Positions 1-12,639 are shown, counted from the first letter of the stretch. The stretch is DNA of 64,000 bases from Limnoperna fortunei (GCA_944474755.1 OX104118.1:76649865-76713864); one strand, 5' to 3'. Made by a program: numbers and translations. Notes: generated by a model from the sequence alone, not told the origin.

Positions 1-2360
1 TGTTGGAGATGTCCCACTACAAGGTACTAACAGGTAAAGAGCTAAGCTCCTACCTGAAGGATAACCTATATTTTACACAACAGCTTTGACCTTGGCAAAA
101 CTCACAGAGCATTGAATTCTCATGTATCTGTCCATCAGTTAAATTCTGGGGCTTATCTTCTAAAATTCTTTAAGGAATTTTATGTCTCTTTTACATATAT
201 GCACATGTATAAAAGATGCAAAAAAGGCTCTGATGTGGGCTAAAGGTCAAGGTCATAAGTTACTTAAGTGATTGTTTTCTTGCTTGAGAGGTGGAACAAG
301 ACAGTGATTGTTTTATTTGCAGCAGCATTGATTAAAATTCTGGTTAAATGAAATTCCTAGGCTGCTAAAACTTGGTATTCAGTTGCCATGGTACAAAAAA
401 CCTACTCCAATATCACATTTACATGTACATCACTGCCATTTGACCTTGAAAACAACTTGAAAAGTTTAAATGCAAATAATAGTGTAAAGTTATTGTTTTT
501 AGCCAACTCCAAAAAGATCCGCATATAAGCTGTGACATAATGCATGGTAAATATCCTTAGGTCAAGAAATGCATGTCCTATGTAGACTAATGGGCCTGTC
601 TCATATCCTAATAATATTGAAGCTGTAAGACAGGCACTGAAGACAGGGGACAGAATTTGTCAGTTTAATTCCTAGGTTAACCAAACTCGTCAAGACCAAC
701 ATCACTCTCATTTGATCTTGACCTTAAATATATATCTCTAGTTGAGGGGCATTGACATTTTACAATACATATATTATTAATGTTAATTTTTACCTGCGTT
801 GCCAAATGCGAAAGCAGATCTAGAAATTGTGTCCGTCTGTCTGTCTGTCCGTCACGCTGTAGGGGCGCCTGTTTTGTGTAATAGTAATCTCAAAAAACAA
901 ACAACAGATTTTTTTTTTTAATTTTATACAGTGCTTACAGACATATTGAAGATTTACACCTCCCCTTTTGAGATCCGATTATAATTCCCTATAGAAAAGG
1001 GGCCAAAAATGCAACTTTTTAATTTCTTGTCTGATTTTAAATTTTGTTTTTGATAATTTAATCAGGTAACGTCGCATAACGGATACAAAATGCCGGAAAA
1101 TTTTTTGCAGAAACACCTTTTTACGTTTAGAAATTAGGGGCCAAAAGGGGGAAAATTTGTGTAACCAAATTATAGATATAGATGCAAGTTAGTTTATTTA
1201 TGGTCTGCTTTTGAAAAAAAAAATCTATTGCATTCATTGTGAAAATATGGATGGAAAGTTTACAAAAGAATGCATGTTTCAAAAACCTTAGCGAGTCCAC
1301 CATGGGCTGCATGTGTCCAAAGCAATTGACTATACATAATGAGCATCAAACGTAAAGGTTTCAACATGTTGCGGTCGTATCATGCTGCGCTCTGCGAAGC
1401 TTTTATTTAAAGATCTGTTATTGAAATAGGTATGTTTGATAGGGGCTGACAGCTGCCATACCTTTCTGTGCTCTAACTGGAGAACATATTTTCTTCATAT
1501 TTTAATATATTGCGTTTAATAATAAAAGGTTGGGGTTGTTTTGGGGCATTTCCCTAAGTTCAACCTGTTTTTACCAAATATACATTGCGAGTCCAATGTG
1601 GGTTGCATGTGTCAATTAAATATGCTTTGTCACTCCACCATTGGATGCATGTTCAAAAAACTATTGACTATCCGTATTGGGCCCCTAACAAACGGGGTCC
1701 AACATGTTGCGGTGCCACGCAGAACTTCGATTGGTCTTCTAGACCTCTAATACTTGTCATGGGTCATGCTATTCATGTACATCTTAATCTCTAACATTGG
1801 ACTTGAGAAATAATTCATGGCCGCCCTGGGTTTGTTGGAGGTTTTACCATGGGCTATCCGTTAGGTGAAACTATAAAACGTGTGTTTCCTGTTTCTCTAC
1901 CTTCACTATTTTTTTTCCTGCGTATCCTAACATTTTTATTGCCATTTTTGCTTTTACGATGCCAAAATATAGCAAGCATATTAAAATGCTCTCGACTTAG
2001 TGTGTTAATGAGTTTATAATACAGGAGGCTAATAGGTGTGACCGCATTGCATTGCGCATGGCGGGTAAAATAATATCGATTCCAGTCAGTCACAACTATA
2101 AGACGTTATCCTATTTACCCTTTTTTTTGATTTCGAGGTAGGCGGTGCTAATTATTTGCTCATAGAAATGTACAACATAGTGGTTTTGTTTTTCTATTCT
2201 GATACTAGCATGTTTTTATTATAAAGTGGAGTTTTGTTTAGGAGGCGGAGCTTAAGAATGAAATATTAAACTCATAAATATAACATAATGCACTTAGTGC
2301 AAAACTGCAAAAAATTTCTTTGTTTATGTTAAAGAGAATGCTGCGGAGCCTAGTTTTGAA
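1..2360. other. Noncoding AT-rich stretch, no gene seen
   Basis: No supported gene. Short open frames on both strands lack recognisable domains and sit in AT-rich sequence. A short GTCT/GTCC run at about 828-854 and scattered TGACCTTGA-type words (for example about 712-725) look like pieces of old dispersed repeats. The sequence around 1560-1710 repeats the word 'CAATGTGGGTTGCATGTGTC' in weakly diverged form near 1300, again suggesting old repeats. Confidence 0.6.
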
Positions 2361-2368
2361 AGAAAGGT

Positions 2369-2646
2369 AGAGGGGTGGCCGAGTGGTCTAGGTCACTGGA
2401 CTGGTTTAAATACCAAAGTACTATAGATCACTTGCCAATTACCAATACGGTATGATTTCAAGTCCCGCATTGTAAATCACAAAAAAAAACTGTTCCCTAC
2501 ACTGTATGTAATTAGGTTTGTCAGTTCCCACCTGCCTAGGGTCGGTGGTTTTCTCACGGGGTACTCCGGTGTCCTCTACCAATAAAACTGGGCACCCTAT
2601 GTAACCAAAGTGTGTTAAAATGGCTTTTACCCCAACAACCAACCAG
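2369..2646 (+). mobile_element. tRNA-derived SINE, apparently full length
   Basis: The 5' head carries a Pol III A box (TGGCCGAGTGGTCTA at about 2376-2390, Leu/Ser tRNA type) and a B-box-like word (TTTCAAGTCCC at about 2456-2466). The central part at about 2546-2594 has the motif 'GGTTTTCTC..GGGTACTCCGG.GTCCTC.ACCAATAAAACTGG', which recurs inverted at 18.8 and 51.8 kb. The element ends in a CAACCAACCA-type tail near 2634-2645. This layout (tRNA head, conserved core, short simple tail) is that of molluscan SINEs. I do not see clear target-site duplications, so the ends are approximate. Confidence 0.8.
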
Positions 2647-2659
2647 TTAAATAAAGTTA

Positions 2660-4030
2660 TTTTACAGTACATTTATATTTATTTTATTCGCATATACTAT
2701 TAGTCTATGGTATGTGATTAATTATAATGAAAACCTTTTTTTTTTGGCCAACAATGTCATTGTCTATAAATTGGTCACTAAAATATGTTATTTGATTGAT
2801 GACAGTATGGTTATTTATATGGTCGATGACAAATATTTGGAAAATCGCATGTCTTCGAAAGAAAAAACCAAAACTAGCGTTGAGCGATTCGGAACGTTAC
2901 TATGCAGTAATAAGGTAAAGTTTTTTGGGCGCCTCCATATCTCAAAAACTGTAAGTCCTAAGGTAAAGAGACTTCGTATACCTTGATATGTACCTTGCAA
3001 CATCTGCACCCATAACTTTGACATAAACATTGAATTTAAGGTTGGATAACTCGTTTATGTTTTGTAATAGAACAATTTTATTGGTTAATTCTCTTAATGA
3101 GTCAGTTTAGTTTTTGATAAACGGATTTTGACAAACTACTTATAAATTGATACATTTGTCCGCCAAAGGTTCTTGATATTAGTGTCTGAAAATGTAAAAA
3201 AACCAAGAAAACAATTTTAAACTAGCTTTATGGATTAAATGAGATTGTTCATCAAAGTATGAACGATGTCGATTCACTCATAAACTTTATATGAACTGCC
3301 TTCGGTATCTTCTTGTTTGAGTGAAGTGACACCGTTCATACATTGATGAATGCTCCCATTCTAGTGTTTAATCTTAAAATGACTGGAATGGTTCAGAACT
3401 ATAAATCATGCTCTGGGAGGGGGGAGGGGGGCAAAATTAGCCAATGAGTGCCTTCTTTGGTTATCCACGATCCGCCACTGAAACTTGCTATACAGGGGCT
3501 ATATTACCACACATCCCTTCTTATATTTAGAATCTTTGGAAAGCACAATTAAAATATATATTACCATACAAAAGGATAATTATAATAAAAAAAACTTTCA
3601 TTGATTAATTAATTTTCCTTAGCAAAAAATATCGATTTGAAAAAATATTCATATTTGACATGTTTGAAAATTTAGCAGAGTTGTTAGATTATCATTTATT
3701 TTACCAATAAACAGGAATTCTGAAACACACAAAGAGCAAGCGATACTCGGTATCATAGATCTATATATCTAATATACAGGTGTATGTCGCAGTAACGGTA
3801 TCCTCATCATTTGACCTTGACCTTGATTTTTGCTTTAATAACTATTTTGCTTTAGTTTTTACAGCAGTGTTAAGGCTGGGTTTGTTTGCTTGTTTTGTTT
3901 TTGGTATTTATCTATAAAATGTAACTTAAAAGGAGTAATATACATTTTGATTTTTGTATAGTGCAGAAAAGCAATTCATAATAAAAATCTTTCGATCTGA
4001 CGTATAAGTAAAGAGGACTTCTGTTGATAA
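2660..4030. other. Noncoding stretch with one foldback
   Basis: No gene is supported here. The only structured item is the inverted repeat at 3248-3352. A word TTGACCTTGACCTTGA occurs at about 3811-3826, one of several such sites in the window. Confidence 0.55.
3248..3352. repeat. Inverted repeat (foldback), 38-bp arms
   Basis: The left arm (3248-3285) and the reverse complement of the right arm (3315-3352) match at most positions; both contain a version of 'CATCAAxGTATGAACGxTGTC'. A loop of about 30 bp separates them. It is probably the remnant of a small inverted-repeat transposon (MITE). Confidence 0.6.
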
Positions 4031-4037
4031 AATTCAG

Positions 4038-6467
4038 TCATAAGAAAAAGATTACAGTCATTTGTAGAAAGTTAAATAATAAAAAAAAAATATTACCAGT
4101 AAGACACATTTGAAATCGTTTCACAAATATAGATATTCTAGATGTTATATAACAATGCAAAGCAACTATAAATCGATATACAGCTGCGTTCGAAGAGAAA
4201 TAAAGTTCAATTGCTTCATTTGGAGTTTTGGGTAATTCTTTGTTCAGTTCTTCCATGTAAATCATAAAGAGAAAATCACTATCGCAAGGCAGTCGTCCTC
4301 GAAATGTACATTCCTCCCTACATGCTTCGATTTGAACAGGCGGCATATAGTTTAAAAAGTTCCTGGTACTATACAAATGAGGCAGTTCATACATTACACT
4401 GGGTCTTCCACTAGGACAGTTCTGATTTTTAGTTGGTCTTATATTATGTGAGTTCCATTCTATAACCATCTGGTCAAAATCATTCTGGAGCAAACATAAA
4501 AAAATATAATTTTTTAATACATGTAACATGTTCGGCTCACAGAAGACATAATCGCTCACCTGATGTAAAAAAAACTGAACGCAGAAATTATTTTGATACA
4601 GATGTTTGTTTCTACATAAATTCAGCAAATATTATTATGACTTCAAATTCCTAACACATAAGTAACTCATGAGTAAAAATTAATGTAGTTCAAGATCATC
4701 TTTAGATCAGTCAAATGTAATTGTCTCTCATGTAGGTGTTCAGATATGAACCATATAATAAACACCTTAATGCGGACATCTAAGATAGTCTATCATTGTT
4801 TCGGATATTGGCTAAAAACTAAAGTGTATCAACCTGTAAAATGTTTTTTTATTATGACTTAAAGATGCTGAATAATGGAAGACAAAATTATATTGTGCAA
4901 AATTTCAAAATAAGTCTCCCTGAGGAAATTAAGACAAGATTGCTGAAAAAACAATAGAAATGTTTAAAACTACCTTTAAAGGTGGGTAACTTATTCCGAG
5001 GAGCTGAAAAATTTTGCATGCTAAAGTTTCTTATATTTTTATGTATTATATTTATAAGTTTTCTATATACATCATTTTGGTTTTCGGGATATAGAGACAT
5101 ATTTCCTAATCTATGTCTTCAAAAGACATTCAAATTTTTTGGATAATTTAACATAAATATCTTAGATGTTTACTTAACTATCTGTGAACAAGTCTCTTGA
5201 AAAAAAATTAGATTTATTATAAGCGACAGTGGTGGGCAGGGATGATACTATAAATACAAAATGTGCAAATCATATACCCGGGCATTCACCCATTGCACTG
5301 ACCTATATATATATATCTCATAGCATTATCTTTCTAAGTATATGATTTTGTGATAAAAAGCTGTCTTTGTCAAACATTTTAATATAAACACATTTTAGTG
5401 CATGCATAGTTGTTATATTAAGGTTTCTAACTATTTGATTCAGGATTGTACATGTACAACCAGGGGCCATGTCATCAAATGTGTCCTAAAATAGGACGGT
5501 CCTATCTCCATACATTTTAAGTCGACAAGGACATGTCTTAGTTCTAAGATAGTATCATAACTTCATTGAACTTGCCCCATTTTATTAATTTTAAAGGACG
5601 GATTTATGGGTCATTATTAAATAACAATGGAATTTTTGTGATTTTTTTAAATAGTTAATTACCTGTATCAAACGATGAAAACAGAACTGAACGAGATTTT
5701 TGTCAGCGATCTCGCCATTGAACTGTCCAGTATCTCGAAGATCTGATAGAATATCGATCCAAACCTGTGAGCATTGCCTTCGAAAAAAACTCCATAGCAT
5801 TTCAATACGCTGACTTCCTGTACTTTTCCCGTATATAAACTATTTGCACGTGTTGTCAGAAACTCCTGCATTTGTGCGATATATCCGTTTTCAGTTCCCA
5901 TGTCCCCTCTCACAATACTTGGACAGCCACCTCTTTTACTAACTGCTTCAATAAAATATCCACCGATTACTTTAGGGTCACTGCTTGTTTGAATAGCACA
6001 TAGCCATATGATGTTTCTAGAGAACCCAATAATACATCCATTAATGCAAATACCGAATTTCTTCAACTTATCGTAAGAATCTACATGCCAGAGAAAGTTT
6101 GGTCCAGATGCGTAATATTTTCTTCTGCGAAGGCGACGTTTTAGTCGAAACTCGATGCCTTTTTTATCTAATATCTGCATAAGGATGCTAACAGTATCTC
6201 TTGACACACATAATAAATTTTGAATACATCTTAAATGCATTGATCGATATCCCAACTGGCTACCATTATCAAGTTGTTCCTGGATAAATTTGGCCACTTC
6301 AAGAATATCACTTTAAATTTGCGTCTGAATAAACCCTCCTTTTTGAACAGTCTTTTCAAGGTTGTCATACTTATTATGATATTATGTTTTTTTGCCAAAA
6401 ATTCTATGATATCAGATTATTTGAACCCAAGGTCAAAGTGAAAACGACAAACAACTTCTCTGTCCAT
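4038..6467 (-). pseudogene. Integrase-core-domain (DDE) gene, spliced but broken
   Basis: This is the relic of a helix-turn-helix plus integrase-core protein of a type common in mollusc and fish genomes. The order on the minus strand is: ATG at 6467; an HTH-like part (6467-6310, with 'FLAKKHNIIISMTTLKRL'); a linker; the catalytic core from about 6130, with 'GPNFLWHVDSYDKLKKFGIC' and 'VRGDMGTENGYIAQ' carrying the first two acidic residues; and 'YGKSTGSQRIEMLW' (5833-5796) with the Glu. A GT/AG intron (4485-5662) leads to exon 2 (from 4484 down), which has 'WNSHNIRPTKNQNCPSGRPS'. It is broken by an in-frame TAA in the HTH, a frameshift near 6305 and another near 5830-5842. The 3' end is uncertain: the frame runs to 4038 but the family-like part stops near 4170. 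The retained intron argues for duplicated genomic DNA rather than a retrocopy. I recognise the family from memory only. Confidence 0.8.
5462..5582. repeat. Possible small MITE in the pseudogene intron
   Basis: The ends 'GGGGCCATGTCATCAAATG' and the reverse complement of 'TTCATTGAACTTGCCCCAT' are similar but diverged. The inside carries the palindromic word GTCCTAAAATAGGAC. The element is about 120 bp. The call is tentative because the terminal match is imperfect. Confidence 0.35.
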
Positions 6468-6518
6468 TTTGAAAATGGAAGATTCTTCGGTAGTGCATTG
6501 ATTTATATAAGGATTAAA

Positions 6519-7763
6519 GTTGTAATTACAAATTAGCTAAGTTGTAATTACAAGTTAGCTAAGTTGTAATTACAAGTTATTAAGTTGTAATTACAAGTTA
6601 GCTAAGTTGTTATTACAAGTTAGCTAAGTTGTAATTACAAGTTAGCTTAGTTGTAATTACAAGTTAGCTAAGTTGTAATAACAAGTTAGCTAAGTTGTAA
6701 TTACAAGTCAGCTAAGTTGTTATTACAAGTTAGCTAAGTTGTTATTACAAGTTATTAAGTTGTTATTACAAGTTAGCTTAGTTGTAATTACAAGTTAGCT
6801 AAGTTGTAATTACAAGTTATTAAGTTGTTATAACAAGTTAGCTAAGTTGAAATTACAAGTAAGCTAAGTGTAATTACAAGTTAGCTAAGTTTTTAAATTA
6901 CAAGTTAGCTAAGTTGTAATTACAAGTAAGCTAAGTTGTAATTACAAGTTAGCCAAGTTGTTATTACAAGTTAGCTAAGTTGTAATTACAAGTTAGCTAA
7001 GTTGTTATTAAAAGTTAGCTTAGTTGTTATTACAAGTTAGCTAAGTTGTTATTACAAGTTATTAAGTTGTTATAACAAGTTAGCTACGTTGTTATTACAA
7101 GCTAGCTAAGTTGTTATTACAAGTTAGCTAAGTTGTAATTACAAGTTATTAAGTTGTTATAACAAGTAAGCTAAGTTGTAATTACAAGTTAGCTTAGTTG
7201 TAATTACAAAATACAAGTTAGCTAAGTTGTCAAGTTAGTTAAGTTGTTATTACAAGTTAGCTTAGTTGTAATTACAAGTTATTAAGTTGTTATAACAAGT
7301 TAGCTAAGTTGTAATTACCAGTTAGCTAAGTTGTTATTACAAGTTAGCTAAGTTGTAATTACAAGTTATTAAGTTGTTATAACAAGTTAGCTAAGTTGAA
7401 ATTACAAGTTAGCTCAGTTGTTATTACAAGTTAGCTAAGTTGTTATTACAAGTTAGCTAAGTTGTAATTACAAGTTATTAAGTTGTTATAACAAGTTAGC
7501 TAAGTTGTAATTACAAGTTAGCTAAGTTATTATTACAAGTTAGCTAAGTTGTTATTACAAGTTAGTTAAGTTGTTATTACAAGTTATTAAGTTGTGTAAT
7601 TACAAGTTAGCTAAGTTGTTATTACAAATTAGCTAAGTTGTAATTACAAGTTAGCTAAGTTGTAATTACAAGTTAGCTAAGTTGTTATTACAAGTTAGCT
7701 AAGTTGTAATTACAAGTAAGCTAAGTTGTTATTATAAGTTAGCTAAGTTGTTATAACAAGTTA
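6519..7763. repeat. 22-bp minisatellite built of two palindromes (about 56 units)
   Basis: The dominant unit is TTGTAATTACAAGTTAGCTAAG. It joins two perfect palindromes, TTGTAATTACAA and TTAGCTAA. A 21-bp variant replaces AGCTAAG by ATTAAG. In about six of nine cases that variant is followed by TTGTTATAACAA, which is again a perfect palindrome, so the two variants form a higher-order pattern. The array begins about 50 bp upstream of the start codon of the integrase pseudogene, exactly where its promoter would lie, and stops abruptly at an A-run. No open frame of interest crosses it. Confidence 0.97.
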
Positions 7764-7769
7764 AAAAAA

Positions 7770-8700
7770 ATACCACATATGGTACTAATAGGCTTCCGAA
7801 GTCTGCTTGAAAACCGTAAGTGAAAGTTATTTAACAGGAAATGTCCTGAATCTGAAAATATATGGTTGCTAGGGAAGTTGATGTCATTTTCAAGGTTAAG
7901 TCTTATGAATACAATTGATGAAGACCACAGGTGTTTACGACATACGGTTGGTGAATTTTGAACATTGATGGAGTTGTCAAATATTCCAATGTCATTGACT
8001 CGCATTCGCTCTCCCTAATATTTTTTGATAATATGCACTAAATTTGTCTCATCGGTTGCTTTACATTTACCAACCATCAGTTTTTCTATATCTGTTATAG
8101 TTCCGGAGATTTCGCGATAACAAGGTTTTCGGTGTTTGAGGAGATAACCCCATAAAGAAAAATGTTCCGGTTTCACATGGTGAATTCTGAATAGACGTTT
8201 AATGCCCAATACTCAACGCAAAAGACCAAAATGATATATCGTATACTTTTTAAACTGTTTAGTTTTGAAAGTTTGCAGTGGTCTCTCCAAAATTCTTCTG
8301 TTGTTTTGAACTTGACAGCATGCGGTTGGTAGGTCATTTTGTAATGCGAAATGCAGTATTTGTGACAGCAAAGTTTTCCTTAACTCGAAAATATATGGTT
8401 GACAGGGACTTTCCTCAAACGGAAATGACTTTATTAAAGCCGGGAGTTAATGTTTTGTTAATGTTGTCTTGAACCCAAAAAACATGGTAGCTAGGGACTT
8501 TTGTCAGACGGTCGGCATCACAATAGGTACCAACTTGCTGAAATGTTCCTCTTTACCTCTGAGGCGGAATGTATACACGGATTTCTTAAAACCAAGGACA
8601 AAAGGTAAGCCCTTTCCTTCAATTTCACATTTCGCTATACAGATGACAGGAAAGCTACTTAGCGAAGGGCTCACATTAATTGATGCCATCACTTAGAAAG
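7770..8700. other. Noncoding, with three diverged copies of a short word
   Basis: A word resembling 'AAAATATATGGTTGCTAGGGA' recurs at about 7855-7876, 8389-8410 and 8479-8500, each time followed by related sequence. This suggests an old dispersed or tandem repeat, or relics of one coding unit. The open frames here (for example 8015-8209 on the minus strand) match no family I know. Confidence 0.45.
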
Positions 8701-8859
8701 TTTTACGGTCGCCATCATGACTTAGTTAACCGCTACGGAATATCTGTATCACAAATTACCATTCTTTTGTCCCGTTTCTTATTTGCCTTCCTTATTACTG
8801 CATTCTTATGACTACCCACGATATCTGACTCATAACCGCGCTTTGACCTTACTGACACG

Positions 8860-8990
8860 ACGAGTGTCACGCACGTAGCAGGAGTTGCTTACCTGTCCGG
8901 AGCACCAAGACTCACCATCTTATATTAGTGGGGTTCGTGTCACCCAGGTTTTGGTTTTTGTGTTGTGTCTTTAGATTAACCATTTTGTAA
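8860..8990 (+). repeat. Mussel-type dispersed repeat (CCGGAGCACC tail), copy 1
   Basis: Contains 'GCTTACCTGTCCGGAGCACC' followed by a GTGGGGTTCGTGTCACCC-like stretch and a T/G-rich tail. Similar words occur in the same order at 54.66-54.86 kb and, more diverged, at about 58.44-58.53 kb. I associate this sequence with very abundant repeats in Mytilus genomes. It may be the 3' part of a larger element, as noncoding sequence just upstream (8710-8860) also resembles 54.5-54.65 kb. Confidence 0.6.
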
Positions 8991-10380
8991 AGTCAGCCAT
9001 TTTACCATACTCCCCTCGCAAATAAAAGTTTAACTTGTCCGATTTAGACGAAATTCAATATGTAGGTAGATTTTGGTGTACTGATTTGAATGAAATCAGG
9101 TAAATTGGGGTTTCGTTTACTAAAGCTTTTGTTGTATTATTTTCTTTTGTAAATCTAAGAAAAAACGTTAATGGAAAAAAAATCTCCACACGTGTCGCAA
9201 CTTGCCATATCATCGTACAAATTCGGTAGTCGACAATTAGCTTTGCAGTCTAGCTCTATGGGTATTGTTGATATCTGCTCACTTTAATGTTGATGTTAAA
9301 CGAACTTTCCTTTTTGAAAACGATCTACTAAGCGTTCGAACAAATGCATAGGCATGCTGTCAGTGTCGAAGACGACCCCACTCCGTTCATTATAGCCAAA
9401 GAAGCAAAATTCGGTAGCGAAAGCTATAGCAAATGCACCGCAATCCACTACATTGTCTTGTTGTTGTACTTTCGGTTTTTATATTAATAATGTGTACCCC
9501 CAGTCTATAAACACGTGAAACATCAGTGAAACATGAATTTTAATAGAATTAATGACATCATTCGGATTTCCATTTGCTCTGTCCAGAATGGTCAACATGG
9601 GAACATTGCCTGTGTCTTGAAGTCTTGAAATCCATTGCTATTTTTAAATTGTTGTTTGAGAATTTGTTGTATAAAATTTATTGTATTTGAGCAGAGTTAG
9701 TTGTCATTTAGGCTGTCGCGTTTTTCTTTAAATGTTAAAACAGGTTGCCGTGTTGTATCCTAATGCGCGGAGCATTTTGCGACTTTTTGTGTTTTCGGTG
9801 GTTTTCAATGGGTCGGAATTCTTGGCTAAAATTTGTCGGGCTGGTTTCAGAGGGAACATGTATTGATTGACTGGTTTCAGGAACATCAGATCTTACAGCG
9901 CTATCTGAAAACGAAAGATATGAGAAGTCAATGTAATTACTGAGAGTTCGAGTTTTGGTGTGTCAAATTTCTTTTTTTTTTCTTGGAGACCGGTGAAGTT
10001 TTGATGGTATTTCGCTTTTTCATCATCCGCATTTACACAGGTTGGGGTCGAATATAAAGAAGTACTTGACATTCTGGAGCCGGAACACATGGTCTAGGTT
10101 GTTTTCTACCCCCCCCCCCCTCTCTCTCTTATTTGGCTGTTGGTCAGTTTTCCTAAGTTGCGACAAGTTCCAAATGCGTTTTACGTCAGTATCGTGAGCC
10201 CAATGCTCATCTTGGAAGCAATTATGTGGTAACATGTACCTATGGATGGACATTGGCATTTTTCCTGAGGGTACAGGTAGACAGCATATTTCTCACCAGT
10301 CGAACCTTCCAAGATAAATGACTGCCTCAGGAATAAGAATAGCTCTTTTTTTCTTTATTAATTATTAAGTTTTACAGGAT
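8991..10380. other. Noncoding stretch, no gene seen
   Basis: No supported gene. There is a poly-C run followed by CT dinucleotides at about 10110-10131. Open frames overlapping it are low-complexity or featureless. Confidence 0.55.
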
Positions 10381-10403
10381 AATAATTTTTATTATTATAT
10401 AAT

Positions 10404-10504
<101 letters not shown>

Positions 10505-10840
10505 ACTTTTCATTTAGTTTTAGTTACAGGACCTGAGTTACCTCCCTTCACATCTCGGCATACCCGAAATACCAACCTACTGGACAAAAAATTGCAATAT
10601 TTTCGTAAATATACGTTTTGTTACATTTTACTGAAACTTAATAATTCCATATCATAATCTTATTATATCTTCCAAATATTTTGCGAAAATTCTGTTCTGG
10701 CTACCCGAAATACCGACATTGGTTGTTCACTTCCGGTAATTAGTCTCATCCGGTAAATAAACCAATGGCGCGTAATACATTTGAAAGACGTAAATCGTTT
10801 GAAAATATGTTATATACGCATATTGTTTGCCGTTTTTTAT

Positions 10841-12127
10841 TAGCTCACCTGACCAAAAAGTGTAAGCTATTCTCCAAAACCACTTGGCCAATTTGAACCA
10901 AACTTCGAAGGAATGTTTATTGGGTGTTTCTTAACAAAGTTTGAGTTTTTGGTGCTGATCAAATATGAAACATTGCTGCCAGAGCCATTAATGCGTTCTG
11001 ATTGGCTAAAATTAAAAATCTTCTTCTCATGAACTGCTTGGCAGATCATTGATTTGAAATATTGCAGAAATGTACCTTAGATGGTCCTCTACAAAGTTTG
11101 AGTTTTTTGTGCCGATCCAAGATGGCCGCCATCGCAGGACATAGTTTAACATAGGACCATAGAAAAAACATACAAAGTACTTCTTCTCTGAAACTGTTCC
11201 ACACAATGAAGCCAAATTAATAAGGATATGAAGGTTGGATAATTATCTTATTATTTTGGGTTTTTCCAGCCAATTGCAAATTCAACATGGCTTCCAGGGA
11301 CATTAATGCGTTCTGATTGGCTGAAATTCAAAAATCTTCTTCTCATAAACTGCTTGGCAGATTGATTTAAAATATAGCAGAAATGTACCTTATGTGGTCC
11401 TCTACAAGGTTTTAGTTTCTTGTTCCGATCCAAAATCCAAGATGGCCGCCATCACAGGACATAGTTTAACATAGGACCCTATGGGAAGAACATATTAACA
11501 ACTTCTTCTCTGAAACTGTTCCACACAATGAAGCCAAATAATGAAAAACTACAAAATTTGATTTTTTGTGGCGATCCAAATTCCAAGATGGCCGCCACAG
11601 CTTAATATAGGACCCTATGGGAAAACCATACAAACAGCTTCTTCTCTGAAACTCAGTTCCACACAATTTAACCAAATAATGCAGAAGTGAATCTTAGATA
11701 GTAATCTTATTATTTTAAGTATGTTGTGAGCCGATAGGAAATTCAACATGGCTGCCAGAGCTGCAAATGCGTTCTGACTGGTTGAGATTTTAAAATTCGT
11801 TTTCTCACAAACAGCTTGGCAGATTTTAGGATATGCGATATTGTATGGTCCTCTACCAATTTTTGAGTTATTGTTTCGATCCAAAATACAAAATTGCAGC
11901 CACTATGGAACATCACTTAACATACTAACCTATGAAAAAACATAAAAACTGTTTCCTCTCAGAAACACTCCTACTGCTGATTGTAAATTCAACATAGCAA
12001 CATTCATAGAAACAGCATCTTCACATAAACTCTTTAGCATTTAATATCAAAATTTGCAAGAAAAGTCTTGTCTTAAAAAGTTTTTTTGTAAGTCAGGTGA
12101 ACGATACAGGCTCTTAAGAGCCTCTAG
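10841..12127. repeat. 1.3-kb dispersed repeat with internal diverged units
   Basis: The element begins 'TAGCTCACCTGACC' and ends near 'GTCAGGTGAACGATACAGGC' followed by the inverted word CTCTTAAGAG, so its ends are short inverted repeats of GCTCACCTGAC. Inside, a block with 'ATGCGTTCTGATTGGCT', 'CTTGGCAGAT' and 'GGTCCTCTAC' occurs at about 10980, 11300 and 11760. A second block with 'CAAGATGGCCGCCA', 'ACATAGTTTAACATAGGACC' and 'CTTCTTCTCTGAAACTGTTC' occurs at about 11120, 11437 and 11583. Starts and ends of this type are frequent in bivalve genomes. All the open frames inside are repeat translations, not genes. Confidence 0.75.
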
Positions 12128-12199
12128 TTTGAATTACACATTTACTGATAAATTGGTAGTCTGGGTGAAGTATTTGGACCAGATTTACAAGTATCTTAT

Positions 12200-12325
12200 G
12201 TGAACTATCGGGCGACTTAAGGGAAATGACAGGGCGACTTCGACTTCGCTTTTGAGGCGCCTTAGGGCGACTTCAGGTCCTAGTAGGGTGACTCTGTCGC
12301 CCACTTCGCCCAGTGTGGTGAGCCC
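12200..12325. repeat. Short GC-richer stretch with GGGCGACTT repeated
   Basis: The word GGGCGACTT occurs at about 12211, 12232 and 12268, and a variant GGGTGACTC near 12287 is followed by its own complement TCGCCC. It is a small internally repetitive stretch of unknown origin in otherwise AT-rich DNA. Confidence 0.45.
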
Positions 12326-12639
12326 TGAACAGTATTATTAAATAAAAATATTACAGGTTAGGATTTATACTTTTATATTTTTATTGAACTACACGAAAAA
12401 AATCTGCTTGCTCAACCATAATAATAATAACAAAATAATAATAGTAATATAGGGAGAGCTTCAGTCTAAATTTGTAACCACAACCGCTTGCTATACATTT
12501 ACCGAAACGCGGACGTTAAGGAAATCGCATTCTTTAACATAGAATTCCGTAGATTAATTAACTTCTTTGGTGAATGTTTAATTGACAAGTTGTAACGAAA
12601 TGATTGAATAAAGGATATATTTAGAATTTTTGTAAAAAA

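Noticed and set aside
6519..7763. CRISPR-like regular repeats
   Set aside because: Repeats are contiguous 21-22-bp units with no unique spacers, in animal DNA; this is a minisatellite.
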